A stretch of 8,445 nucleotides of DNA from Nitrospira sp. (GTDB taxonomy: Bacteria; UBA9089; CG2-30-40-21; SBAY01): contig SBAY01000258.1 in NCBI GenBank assembly GCA_005239945.1, forward strand, positions 1 to 8,445, written 5' to 3'. This document shows positions 1-7,017 of the stretch, one piece after another. The translations under genes and the position numbers were made by a program. Every line of letters starts with the position of its first letter. Within the stretch, counting starts at the first letter, position 1. A model generated the notes under the pieces. The model ran no database searches. It had not been told where the DNA came from and was given only the letters and a program-made list of their open reading frames with translations.

Positions 1-324
1 AAAGGTTTGAAAGACAAAACCCATTTTCTTTAGTCTTATTTCTGCAAGTTGATTATCCGAAAGTCGAGCTACCTCTGTTTCTTCTAATAGATAAGTTCCA
101 TTATCTGGTCTATCCATACAGCCAATAAGGTTAAGCAAGGTAGATTTACCCGAGCCAGATGGTCCCATAATGGCAGCAAATTCACCCTTTCTAATGTCTA
201 AAGACACATCCTTTAATGCCTCTACCTGAACATTATCACCTGATTTATAAATCTTGGAGATATTTTTTAAACTGATTATTAACTTATCCATTTGTTGGTT
301 ATCTGGCTTCTGTTCTCTATTCAT
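1..324 (-). CDS. MacB-type ABC ATPase (3' end outside window)
   Basis: The first 108 codons are visible; the gene runs off the window edge. ATG 324 overlaps the permease stop as ATGA and is preceded by GAGG at a good distance; an internal ATG at 291 is a less likely start. The product starts with a short polar leader, then 'LISLKNISKIYKSGDNVQVEALKDVSLDI' (in two parts), Walker A GPSGSGKST (54-62), 'LLNLIGCMDRPDNG' and the Q-loop 'MGFVFQTF' (Q at 106) at the end of the window. This is the LolD/MacB ATPase type, in which 'LNLIGCMDRP..G' is characteristic. It powers the MacB-type permease. The signature and Walker B lie outside the window. Confidence 0.9.
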   Translation of the reverse strand, partial: MNREQKPDNQQMDKLIISLKNISKIYKSGDNVQVEALKDVSLDIRKGEFAAIMGPSGSGKSTLLNLIGCMDRPDNGTYLLEETEVARLSDNQLAEIRLKKMGFVFQTF

Positions 325-1496
325 TCATACCTCAATGCCTCAACAGGAGTAAGGGCTGAGGCACATTTAGCAGGATAGACTCCAAATATTACTCCTACTC
401 CAAAAGAAACTCCAAATCCTAAACATATAGATTGCCAGCTGATAAGAAAAGGCAAATTGGTAATCAAAGATACTATGTTTGCACCCAGGAGGCCAATTAT
501 TATACCGATTATTCCTCCTATTAAACTCAAGATACAAGACTCAATCAAAAATTGAATGAGTATTTCCTTATTTTTTGCACCTATAGCCTTTCTTATTCCA
601 ATCTCATGGGTTCTCTCTCGGACACTTACAAGCATTATGTTCATTATCCCTATTCCTCCAACTAATAGAGATATACCGGCAATACATCCTATGACTAACG
701 CAATTATCCCCGTAACTACTTTTATCGTCGAGATTACCTCATCTATCCCTTGTACCTCAAATAGTTCTTTACCGCCATGTCTTTTCTTTAAAAACTCTTT
801 TATGATGGAGATTACTTTATTTATCTGGTTTGTATCTTTTACCTGAATGAGGGCTGTGGAAATTTCTTTTATTCCCAATACCCTTTGTGCAGTAGTAGAT
901 GGAATATAGAATGTATCACCAACAAATTTCTCGAATCCTAATAGCCTTTTTTTCTGCATTACTCCAATTATCTTAAAATTTATTCCTTTAATCCTCATCT
1001 CCTTACCTATTGCTTCTTGTGTTTTAAATAAATCTTTGGCAATCGTATCTCCAATAATACATACTTTCCGTTGAAATTCTAAATCTGTACTTAGAAATCC
1101 TCTCCCTTTAAGAATCTTAATCCTTTCTATATCCTTAAAGCATGGTAATGTTCCAATAACCGATATATTTTTCTCTTTTTTCCCTATTCTTATTTGAGTG
1201 TCTATAAAGACCTCTGGAGTAATATTGACAATTTGGGGTATCTGACACATACCCTTTATTTCTTTTTCGGTCAGATATCCTACCATTCCAACATCAGGCA
1301 GACTATAAACATAAATAAGATTAGCACCCAACCCACCAAATTCATCTAATATAAGAGCCTTTCCTCCTTGTAACACGGCTACTACTAAAATTATATTTGC
1401 CACTCCAATAATTATTCCAATCATAGTTAAGAAAGACTTTATCTTATTGCCCAGGAGTCCATCTATTGTCGTAGTTATATATTCAAACAGGTTCAT
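321..1496 (-). CDS. MacB/FtsX-type ABC transporter permease
   Basis: This encodes 391 residues in the standard layout of a stand-alone MacB-type permease: an N-terminal membrane segment (about 21-43) after 'LLGNKIKSFLTMIGIIIGV', a periplasmic MacB domain (about 45-260) and three C-terminal membrane segments (about 262-291, 312-342, 352-376). The cytoplasmic loop between TM2 and TM3 carries 'RERTHEIGIRKAIGAK' (about 293-308), and the protein ends 'PAKCASALTPVEALRYE'. All are hallmark sequences of the family. MacB pumps do not pass the substrate through the membrane in the usual way; they drive periplasmic substrates out through TolC using ATP hydrolysis by the partner ATPase. Here the ATPase is a separate gene rather than fused as in E. 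coli MacB, and its ATG overlaps this stop (ATGA). Confidence 0.93.
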   Translation of the reverse strand: MNLFEYITTTIDGLLGNKIKSFLTMIGIIIGVANIILVVAVLQGGKALILDEFGGLGANLIYVYSLPDVGMVGYLTEKEIKGMCQIPQIVNITPEVFIDTQIRIGKKEKNISVIGTLPCFKDIERIKILKGRGFLSTDLEFQRKVCIIGDTIAKDLFKTQEAIGKEMRIKGINFKIIGVMQKKRLLGFEKFVGDTFYIPSTTAQRVLGIKEISTALIQVKDTNQINKVISIIKEFLKKRHGGKELFEVQGIDEVISTIKVVTGIIALVIGCIAGISLLVGGIGIMNIMLVSVRERTHEIGIRKAIGAKNKEILIQFLIESCILSLIGGIIGIIIGLLGANIVSLITNLPFLISWQSICLGFGVSFGVGVIFGVYPAKCASALTPVEALRYE

Positions 1497-1507
1497 TTCC
1501 TATTCCC

Positions 1508-2674
1508 TCAAGTTTTGATTATTATTACCTTCTCTCCATCTTTTAGGTTTGATGGAGGATTGAGGATTATGATTTCATTTTCTTTTACTCCAGAAGTTAC
1601 TTCTGCCTCCATTACACTCTCTAAACCTGTATGTATCCTACTTTTTGTAGCTACACCATCTTTTACTGTAAAGATGTATCTCTTACCTTCAGATTCTATT
1701 ATAGCATCAAGTGGAATCTTCACTACATCGACTATTTCTGTGGTTATCTCCACATCACATTGCATATCTGGGAAAAGCTCAAGATTATGGTTATTAATCT
1801 TTAAAGTAATCTCAAAAGATTTTATTTCACTACTATGATAGATAATAGGAGAGGAAGATATCTTTATAATTTCTCCTTCAATGGATTGTTTTGGGTAGGC
1901 ATCTATTTTTATCTTTGCCTTTTGCCCTACATGTATCTTTTGGATATCTATTTCATCAACAAATGCCTTTATCTGATAAGAGGAAGGGTTAATAATAGTG
2001 AATAGCTCTGTACCCATTGTTATTGGCAGACCAATTTTTGTTTCCTTTCCAATCTTTATAATCTTTCCTGATATTGGAGCTTTAACCTCTGTCCAGGCAA
2101 GTTGTTTTGTTACCCAATCATATTCTGCATCTTTATCTATCTTTTCTTTAATCTCAAGTTCATCCTTTGCTAATTGATATTTAACTTGAGATTGTTGATA
2201 TTCTAAATAAATCTTTTCTAATTCCTTTTTTGAAATTGCCTTTAGTGCATAAAGTCTTTTGTGAGACTCATATTCTCTTTCAGCATTTTTTAGTGTTAGT
2301 TCTGCCTCAATAAGATTTGTTTTTGCCTGTTTTATCTCAAAGGTTTTATTAAGCATATCTTTTTTTATTTCTTCCAATCTTGCTAATAATTCGGTTTTAT
2401 CCAATGTCAATAGAACCTCTTCCTTACAGACAGTATCACCATCACCTACCTTGACATCCTGGATTATTCCAGCTATTTTTGATTTAATTTGATATTCCTT
2501 TGTGGGTTTAACTTCTCCCCTTGAAATAACTGATACGCTTAATTTCCCTTTCTTAACACAAGTAGTTGTAACAGCAAGTAACCCTTTATAAGAAGAGAGC
2601 CCTAGCCATATCACAATTATAATTATAATACCAGGGATAATCCACCTAAGAAGTTTTCTCTTTTTCATAATCAT
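1508..2674 (-). CDS. Periplasmic adaptor subunit, MacA/HlyD family
   Basis: This encodes 388 residues, an inner-membrane-anchored periplasmic adaptor joining the pump to TolC. ATG 2674 has AGGGAG 5 nt upstream; ATG 2668 would be two residues shorter. Layout: basic start and membrane segment (about 11-27), first half of a lipoyl domain 'YQIKSKIAGIIQDVKVGDGD' (61-80), a long coiled-coil hairpin rich in Lys/Glu (about 94-190), the second lipoyl half 'VKAPISGKIIKIGKETKIG', a beta-barrel domain ('VDEIDIQKIHVGQKAKIKIDAYP') and a membrane-proximal domain starting 'VKIPLDAIIESEGKRYIFTV'. This fits MacA, the partner of MacB pumps, and the MacB-type permease follows 11 nt later. It overlaps the TolC gene by 29 nt. 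Confidence 0.9.
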   Translation of the reverse strand: MIMKKRKLLRWIIPGIIIIIVIWLGLSSYKGLLAVTTTCVKKGKLSVSVISRGEVKPTKEYQIKSKIAGIIQDVKVGDGDTVCKEEVLLTLDKTELLARLEEIKKDMLNKTFEIKQAKTNLIEAELTLKNAEREYESHKRLYALKAISKKELEKIYLEYQQSQVKYQLAKDELEIKEKIDKDAEYDWVTKQLAWTEVKAPISGKIIKIGKETKIGLPITMGTELFTIINPSSYQIKAFVDEIDIQKIHVGQKAKIKIDAYPKQSIEGEIIKISSSPIIYHSSEIKSFEITLKINNHNLELFPDMQCDVEITTEIVDVVKIPLDAIIESEGKRYIFTVKDGVATKSRIHTGLESVMEAEVTSGVKENEIIILNPPSNLKDGEKVIIIKT

Positions 2675-4025
2675 CCATTCTCCCTATTGCTTTATAAAGT
2701 TTCATCTTAGTTATTTCATATTCTACCAATGCATTTATATAACTTATAGACACTTCCCCTAATGTGTTTTCTTCATCAAATACCTCTTTTAAATCTATCA
2801 TTCCAGCTTCATATTTTGCTTTAATTATTCGTAAAGTATCTTTAGCTAAATCAATATTTTGTTTTTCTAATTTAATTCTATTTTCTACTATTTTCAACCT
2901 GATTATTGCTTGATGGATATCAAATGTAATAGAATCTTTTATCTTCTCGAAGGTTATTTCCTCCTCTTCTAAGTAACTTTCTGCACTTTTAACTTTAGAT
3001 TTTCTCTCTCCACCATCAAATAAAGGAACTTCAACATTTAATTTAACATCCCATTGAGTTTCTTCAAATTCCTTCCAACTTTTATGAAAAATCTCTTCCT
3101 GTCCTAACCAAATATAACTTCCAGTAAGAAATACCTTTGGATAATACTGGCTTTTTGCAATCTTAACAGATAATTCCTTATTATTTAGTTCTATTTGAGC
3201 CTCTCTAATTTCTAATCTATTAGTACATGCTAAATTATATAAATACTCTTTATTCAGTTTAATTTCAATTGGTTGATATTTTAACTCATCTATTACTTCA
3301 AGTTGTGAATCAAGAGGTAGATTTAAAAGCCTCTTTAAATTATCTTTTGCAATCTCTACCTCTCCTTTAACTTCAATTATCTTTCCTTCAATCTTATGGC
3401 AATTGAGTTTTGCTCTTCTAATATCTATTTCTGGAATCTCTCCCTCATCAAGTTTTGCCTGGATAGTATTGAGCAAGATTTTAGCTCTATTCAACTCATC
3501 TTTATACATCTTTTCTATTTCAATATACTTAATAAGGTTATAATATCCTTCAACTATTTCTTCGATTATCTGCTGTAATTTAAGTTGATATTGAAGTTCT
3601 GTTTTATTAAGGTCCTCTTTTGCCTGTTTAATGGAGGCTATAATCTCTCCTCCTGTAAATAATGGTTGAGAAAAAAGTAATGATACAGATGTACTATAGG
3701 GTAGAGAGAATTCCTTAAAGGATGAAGTAATCCTTTCATCTCCAAAGGTAAATTCTGTCTCGTATTTTTGGGGTTCTATAACCTTTATGTAGGAAGAATC
3801 TGCCTTTAATTTTAAAGTGGGATATAGCCTTGAGTAGGCTAAATAAAACTCTGCTTTTTTAGCCTCTATTCGTTTTTTTAGGCTAATTAATTCTTGATTA
3901 CGCTCTTTAGTGATTTTTAAGACATCTTTTAAACTAAGGATATAACCATTATCTTGAGGAAATGCCATCTCTATGTTTATTAAAAATAAAAAGATTATAT
4001 AAGGAAATAACCTGATAATCTGCAT
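2646..4025 (-). CDS. TolC-family outer membrane efflux channel
   Basis: This encodes 459 residues. I prefer the ATG at 4025, with AAGGTGG 5 nt upstream; a GTG at 4034 would add three residues. The N-terminus is a signal peptide: 'RLFPYIIFLFLINIEMAFP' with probable cleavage just before 'QDNGY'. Two outer-membrane-efflux repeats follow, each starting with long amphipathic helices: 'SLKDVLKITKERNQELISLKKRIEAKKAEF' near residue 30 and 'LACTNRLEIREAQIELNNKELSVKIAK' near 265. Conserved landmarks include 'SRLYPTLKL', 'FSQPLFTGGEI' and, in the second half, 'SQYYPKVFLTGSY' and 'VEVPLFDGGERKSKV'. TolC proteins form a trimeric tunnel across the outer membrane and periplasm that connects to an inner-membrane pump through an adaptor. 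The gene follows the permease by about 10 nt and overlaps the adaptor gene by 29 nt. Confidence 0.93.
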   Translation of the reverse strand: MQIIRLFPYIIFLFLINIEMAFPQDNGYILSLKDVLKITKERNQELISLKKRIEAKKAEFYLAYSRLYPTLKLKADSSYIKVIEPQKYETEFTFGDERITSSFKEFSLPYSTSVSLLFSQPLFTGGEIIASIKQAKEDLNKTELQYQLKLQQIIEEIVEGYYNLIKYIEIEKMYKDELNRAKILLNTIQAKLDEGEIPEIDIRRAKLNCHKIEGKIIEVKGEVEIAKDNLKRLLNLPLDSQLEVIDELKYQPIEIKLNKEYLYNLACTNRLEIREAQIELNNKELSVKIAKSQYYPKVFLTGSYIWLGQEEIFHKSWKEFEETQWDVKLNVEVPLFDGGERKSKVKSAESYLEEEEITFEKIKDSITFDIHQAIIRLKIVENRIKLEKQNIDLAKDTLRIIKAKYEAGMIDLKEVFDEENTLGEVSISYINALVEYEITKMKLYKAIGRMDDYEKEKTS

Positions 4026-4035
4026 GAAACCCACC

Positions 4036-4839
4036 TTAGTGATGTCCTAATAATCCTTTGTCCTTGGCCATCTTATCCGCCATCTTGTAGCCTAATATAC
4101 CTATGAATAGATAAAAGATAGAATTTAACGCTAATATGAGAATCTGCCCATTGCTAAATAAAATAATAAGATTTTGGTCTTGTAGAATGATGAGTCTTAT
4201 TAATTTTACGCCATGAATCAATGGTAAGAATAATGTAATTTGCTGAAGATTACTGGATAAATCCTCTATCGGGAGCATTGCTAATCCAAGTGGGAAAATT
4301 GGAATAATTAAGAGTAATTGCCCTATCCTTTTAAAGATTAATGTAATACCGGCTAAGATGAATCCAAATCCACATAGTCCAATGAAGGTTAATATCAATA
4401 TTGGCAAAATGGAGCTTAAGTTGAGTTCTAAATAAATCCCTGTTGAGAATTGTAATATATAGAAAATAATTGGTAAAAATATAATAGTAGATAAAAGCCC
4501 GGCTAATGTTCTTGATAATAAGAGATAGATAGGTCCGCCTGGACACAGATAAACCTGCTCTATGGTCCCTGTTAATGCCTCTTCTGAGATTTCATTACTC
4601 ATAGCCTCAATACCTGATGTAGCAAAAAGCCACATTAGATATCCAATCATTATTCCTCTTGCCGTATCTCCAAAGTTTAATGGAATATCTTTACCTATCA
4701 TTGCTTTAGCCCCAAAGAATATTGCTAAAAAGAATAGATAAGTTATACAAAATCCTGTAAGGGTTTCTATCGGATATCTTTTCAAAGAGATAAACTCACG
4801 AACTATTTCTGCTTTAAGAAGTAACAAAAAATCTTTCAT
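4036..4839 (-). CDS. ABC-2 type transporter permease
   Basis: This encodes 267 residues, an inner-membrane partner of the preceding ATPase, coupled to it by a 4-bp ATGA overlap. About six hydrophobic segments are visible, around 26-46, 63-80, 106-130, 142-168, 172-190 and 232-253. After the second lies the family-typical 'EALTGTIEQVYLCPGG' stretch (about 87-102), and before the last, 'LFLPLIHGVKLIR', which matches the conserved region after the fifth helix of DrrB-like permeases. Length and layout are normal for a half-transporter of the ABC-2 export family, which would act as a dimer. Export of a small molecule, lipid or peptide is possible. It resembles the drug-export branch, but the substrate is not determined. 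Confidence 0.9.
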   Translation of the reverse strand: MKDFLLLLKAEIVREFISLKRYPIETLTGFCITYLFFLAIFFGAKAMIGKDIPLNFGDTARGIMIGYLMWLFATSGIEAMSNEISEEALTGTIEQVYLCPGGPIYLLLSRTLAGLLSTIIFLPIIFYILQFSTGIYLELNLSSILPILILTFIGLCGFGFILAGITLIFKRIGQLLLIIPIFPLGLAMLPIEDLSSNLQQITLFLPLIHGVKLIRLIILQDQNLIILFSNGQILILALNSIFYLFIGILGYKMADKMAKDKGLLGHH

Positions 4840-5789
4840 TTTCTTTCTGGGACTATCTGAAAATAGAGTTTTTCTAAGTTTACCTCCTGCTTACGGATTT
4901 CTATGATATTAACACCCTCTGATTTTAATAGATTAATAATATCGTACAGAAGACTTGAGTTAATTATATTTATACTGATTAATGTCTCAATCCCATCTTC
5001 ATTAATTTCTAAATGAGAAATCTTACTTAATTTATCTTTACATTCACTATTTAAAGAACCTTCTATTCTAAACTCATAATGTTGAGCCTCAAGTAAGTTT
5101 AAAAGTTTCTTGACCGTATCACAGACTACTATTTTGCCCTTATTTATAATAGCTATTCTATCACAAACCTTTTGAGCTACATCCATCTGATGAGTAGCAA
5201 TAATTATTGTTTTCCCTTCTTCTTTGGCAATTTTTATGATTCTTTCCTGTAACTCATTTGATGAATGAGGGTCTAATCCTAATACAGGTTCATCTAATAG
5301 AAGCAACAGAGGGGAAGTAACCAATGCAACTGAAATAGCTACTTTTTGCTGCATCCCTCTTGAAAGTTTTTGGGTTAAGTCATTTTTTCTTTCATAAAGA
5401 TTAAAGAAATGTAATAGTTTATCTATCTTTGTTTTTATCTGCTTTGTTCTCATCCCACGGATATTACCAAAATATCTTAAATTCTCATAAGGTGATAATC
5501 TCCAGTAGATATTTCTACTGCCTTCTAATACTACGCCTATTTTCTTAAGAGCCTTTTTCCTTTCATTCTTTATATCATATCCATCTATTAGCACTTGTCC
5601 CTTTGTAGGATTTACCAGACCACATATCATCTTTATAGTGGTAGTTTTCCCGGCTCCATTTGGCCCTAAGAATCCTACTATCTCTCCGGGTTGTACTTCT
5701 AAATCTATCTTATCAACAGCTATAATCTTTTTCTTTCCAAGAAAACTTTTATATTCCTTTCTTAACTCCTCTAATTTCAACATAAACAC
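4836..5789 (-). CDS. ABC-2 type transporter ATP-binding protein
   Basis: This encodes 317 residues from GTG 5789; ATG 5783 is the alternative and would be two residues shorter. It is the cytoplasmic ATPase that powers the permease encoded next. Visible motifs are Walker A GPNGAGKTT (42-50), a Q-loop region 'VVLEGSRNIYWRLSP' (86-100) with Glu where Gln is usual, signature LSRGMQQK (142-149), Walker B LLLLLDEP (161-168), D-loop GLDP (171-174) and switch His in 'IIIATHQ' (H200). The last ~110 residues form an extra domain like the C-terminal extension of drug or polysaccharide ABC-2 ATPases of the DrrA/CcmA type. It is the first gene of the six-gene operon, and its stop overlaps the permease ATG (ATGA). 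The substrate cannot be told from the ATPase alone. Confidence 0.92.
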   Translation of the reverse strand: MFMLKLEELRKEYKSFLGKKKIIAVDKIDLEVQPGEIVGFLGPNGAGKTTTIKMICGLVNPTKGQVLIDGYDIKNERKKALKKIGVVLEGSRNIYWRLSPYENLRYFGNIRGMRTKQIKTKIDKLLHFFNLYERKNDLTQKLSRGMQQKVAISVALVTSPLLLLLDEPVLGLDPHSSNELQERIIKIAKEEGKTIIIATHQMDVAQKVCDRIAIINKGKIVVCDTVKKLLNLLEAQHYEFRIEGSLNSECKDKLSKISHLEINEDGIETLISINIINSSLLYDIINLLKSEGVNIIEIRKQEVNLEKLYFQIVPERK

Positions 5790-5796
5790 CAAATTA

Positions 5797-5802
5797 CCTC
5801 CT
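5797..5802 (-). promoter_or_regulatory. Ribosome-binding site choosing the ABC-2 ATPase start
   Basis: A perfect AGGAGG lies 7 nt before a GTG (5789) and 13 nt before an ATG (5783). Spacing favours the GTG. The TTG at 5792 is too close. Confidence 0.65.
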
Positions 5803-5809
5803 CTTGATA

Positions 5810-5838
5810 AGAATATCATACCTATCTGTAAAAGTCAA
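5810..5838 (-). promoter_or_regulatory. Possible sigma70-type promoter of the exporter operon
   Basis: TTGACT (5838-5833, five of six to consensus) is followed after 17 bp by TATTCT (5815-5810, four of six), and an A/T-rich run that could act as an UP element lies just upstream. The start would fall near 5803, giving a very short leader that begins almost at the AGGAGG ribosome site. The weak -10 and short leader keep confidence low. Confidence 0.35.
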
Positions 5839-6008
5839 CTTTTTTATATTTTTTGCTCATCCTGAAAAGTGCTAATTCCCGGACAAAGTTCTCTCCATCA
5901 AATGAAATCTCACTTAAGGTAATTGGAAGTAAATGAATATAAAGTATTAAGACATTCATTACAAAACCTATATAGAATAATGTAATGCTGGTATAAAAAT
6001 ATGGTGCT

Positions 6009-6034
6009 GGGGACAGGGGGGTGGGGACAGGGGG
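6009..6034 (+). repeat. G-quadruplex motif made of two GGGGACAGGGGG units
   Basis: Two copies of GGGGACAGGGGG (6009-6020 and 6023-6034) are separated by GT. This gives four G-runs of at least four (6009-6012, 6016-6021, 6023-6026, 6030-6034) with loops ACA, T and ACA, a consensus intramolecular quadruplex of up to four tetrads. The G-rich strand is the template strand for the flanking minus-strand genes. Confidence 0.75.
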
Positions 6035-6079
6035 ACATCCCATATTTTCCAAAATAAAATATGGGATGTATTCCTGTCC
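6025..6079. repeat. Long inverted repeat / hairpin element
   Basis: A perfect 14-bp inverted repeat (ACATCCCATATTTT at 6035-6048 and its complement at 6056-6069) encloses a 7-nt loop. Beyond a 3x3 internal loop, GGACAGG (6025-6031) pairs with CCTGTCC (6073-6079). The total of 21 pairs is far more than chance. No T-run follows on the minus-strand side, so it does not look like an intrinsic terminator. It resembles a REP/BIME or MITE-like foldback element. Confidence 0.8.
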
Positions 6080-6095
6080 AAATGCTGTCCAAATG
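6074..6095 (+). repeat. Tandem duplication of CTGTCCAAATG
   Basis: Two perfect adjacent 11-bp copies lie at 6074-6084 and 6085-6095. Each contains CTGTCC, the complement of the GGACAG core in the two units at 6009-6034. The whole element therefore has two GGACAG boxes on the left and two CTGTCC boxes on the right, in nested symmetry around the hairpin. Confidence 0.75.
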
Positions 6096-6255
6096 GATTT
6101 CTATGTCCTTGCTTTACAAAGATTTACGAAGGTAGGTGTTAAAATCGAGTAGACGCTAAACATATACCCTTAAGCTCTCAAAACATAAAATTCAATCTTA
6201 CTATAAGGCAGAATTATAAGCATCTATATTCATATCCCAGATATCCCTATAATCT

Positions 6256-7017
6256 TTATTTAATTATCTCTTTTAGTATATCAAATATCTTTAAATCTTT
6301 TTCTTTCTCAGGGACAAAAAGTTCATTGGATAATCCTTTGTTTATTTCAATAGATTTAATAAGCACAGTAGAAGTAATCTCAGTATTCACATATACCTCT
6401 GTCTTATATGGAATTTTCCAATTACTCCCTACTTCTGTAAAATCAGAGTATTTCCAAACTAAAACTTCATCTTTTTGTCCAATACCTTCTGCCTTAATTA
6501 AAACCAAATCCTTTTTATCTATCCACATTTTTGTAATTGGATTATCCTTTTCTTTAAACCCAATTATATAACACTCTTGTCCATTTAAGCTTTCTGTCCC
6601 TATAATTTTTGCATCTTCTGTTGTCAAATCCCACCAATTTCCCTCCACCTGAGTCTGGGAACATTCCTCTTTGGTAAGTTTTCTCTTCCCTAGCGAAGTA
6701 ACCATCCAAGTGTCTTCCCCATCATAAATAAGGATAGTCTTTTTTTCCGTCAACAATGGCTTTACTATTGCAGATTCTAACCTCCATTTCTCTCTTTTTT
6801 TAAATAATTTTAATTCAGAAACTATCTCTCTTTTGGAATAAGATGTTGTTGTCTGTTGTAAAATAACCATATCTTCAGTTGTTTTCTCAAACCTTATATA
6901 TTTTGTTTTTGCTTCTTTAATAAGGTGTTGAACATTAACAGAAAGAGATTGTCTTGCTTCTATAAATAATCCCACCACCACAAATATCAATATTCTTTTT
7001 CTTATTTGGGTCGTCAT
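6256..7017 (-). CDS. Secreted LolA-like (outer membrane lipoprotein-sorting family) protein
   Basis: This encodes 253 residues. I chose the ATG at 7017 because it overlaps the upstream TGA as ATGA and has GGGAAG 7 nt before it; a TTG at 7032 would add five residues. The N-terminus has a basic 'RKR' (6-8) and a hydrophobic run (9-19), a Sec signal peptide or anchor, with no lipobox Cys. The body is a run of alternating strands like the LolA/RseB fold: 'FKKREKWRLES' , 'TILIYDGEDTWMV', 'LNGQECYIIGFK', 'KMWIDKKDLVLIKAE' and 'VWKYSDFTEVGSNWKIPYKTEVY'. This resembles the 'outer membrane lipoprotein-sorting protein' family in order and spacing. Such proteins are periplasmic and bind lipids or lipoproteins in a half-barrel. 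Its role here is unknown; translational coupling to the PqqD gene suggests the same pathway. Confidence 0.68.
   Translation of the reverse strand: MTTQIRKRILIFVVVGLFIEARQSLSVNVQHLIKEAKTKYIRFEKTTEDMVILQQTTTSYSKREIVSELKLFKKREKWRLESAIVKPLLTEKKTILIYDGEDTWMVTSLGKRKLTKEECSQTQVEGNWWDLTTEDAKIIGTESLNGQECYIIGFKEKDNPITKMWIDKKDLVLIKAEGIGQKDEVLVWKYSDFTEVGSNWKIPYKTEVYVNTEITSTVLIKSIEINKGLSNELFVPEKEKDLKIFDILKEIIK

Larger units (their letters stand above)
5790..6255. other. Intergenic region (~465 bp) between the two blocks
   Basis: I see no convincing gene here. Two short minus-strand open frames (76 and 60 codons) cross the structured repeat element and have no recognisable ribosome site or domain. The stretch 6096-6255 shows no clear hairpin, terminator or promoter. 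The stretch 5840-6008 is AT-rich without a clear motif, apart from an A/T-rich run directly upstream of the proposed promoter. The region 6009-6095 is described separately. Confidence 0.7.

Noticed and set aside
556..846. Plus-strand open frames opposite the MacB permease and other genes
   Set aside because: They are mirror frames of strong minus-strand genes, with no ribosome site or recognisable domain.
4331..4546. 71-codon minus-strand open frame within the ABC-2 permease
   Set aside because: It lies in another frame inside a well-supported membrane protein gene.
5815..5838. TATGAT at 5820-5815 as the -10 box
   Set aside because: It is only 12 bp from TTGACT, too close for a normal promoter spacer, and no good -35 lies 17 bp upstream of it.
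5822..6052. 76-codon minus-strand open frame upstream of the ABC-2 ATPase
   Set aside because: It starts in the structured repeat element, has no clear ribosome site or domain, and its end overlaps the putative promoter.
6025..6079. Hairpin as an intrinsic terminator of the LolA-like gene
   Set aside because: No T-run follows on the minus-strand side, and it lies about 180 bp past the stop codon.
5910..6092. 60-codon minus-strand open frame as a possible precursor peptide
   Set aside because: It runs through the hairpin and both repeats, has no leader-like or core-like pattern, and has no visible ribosome site.
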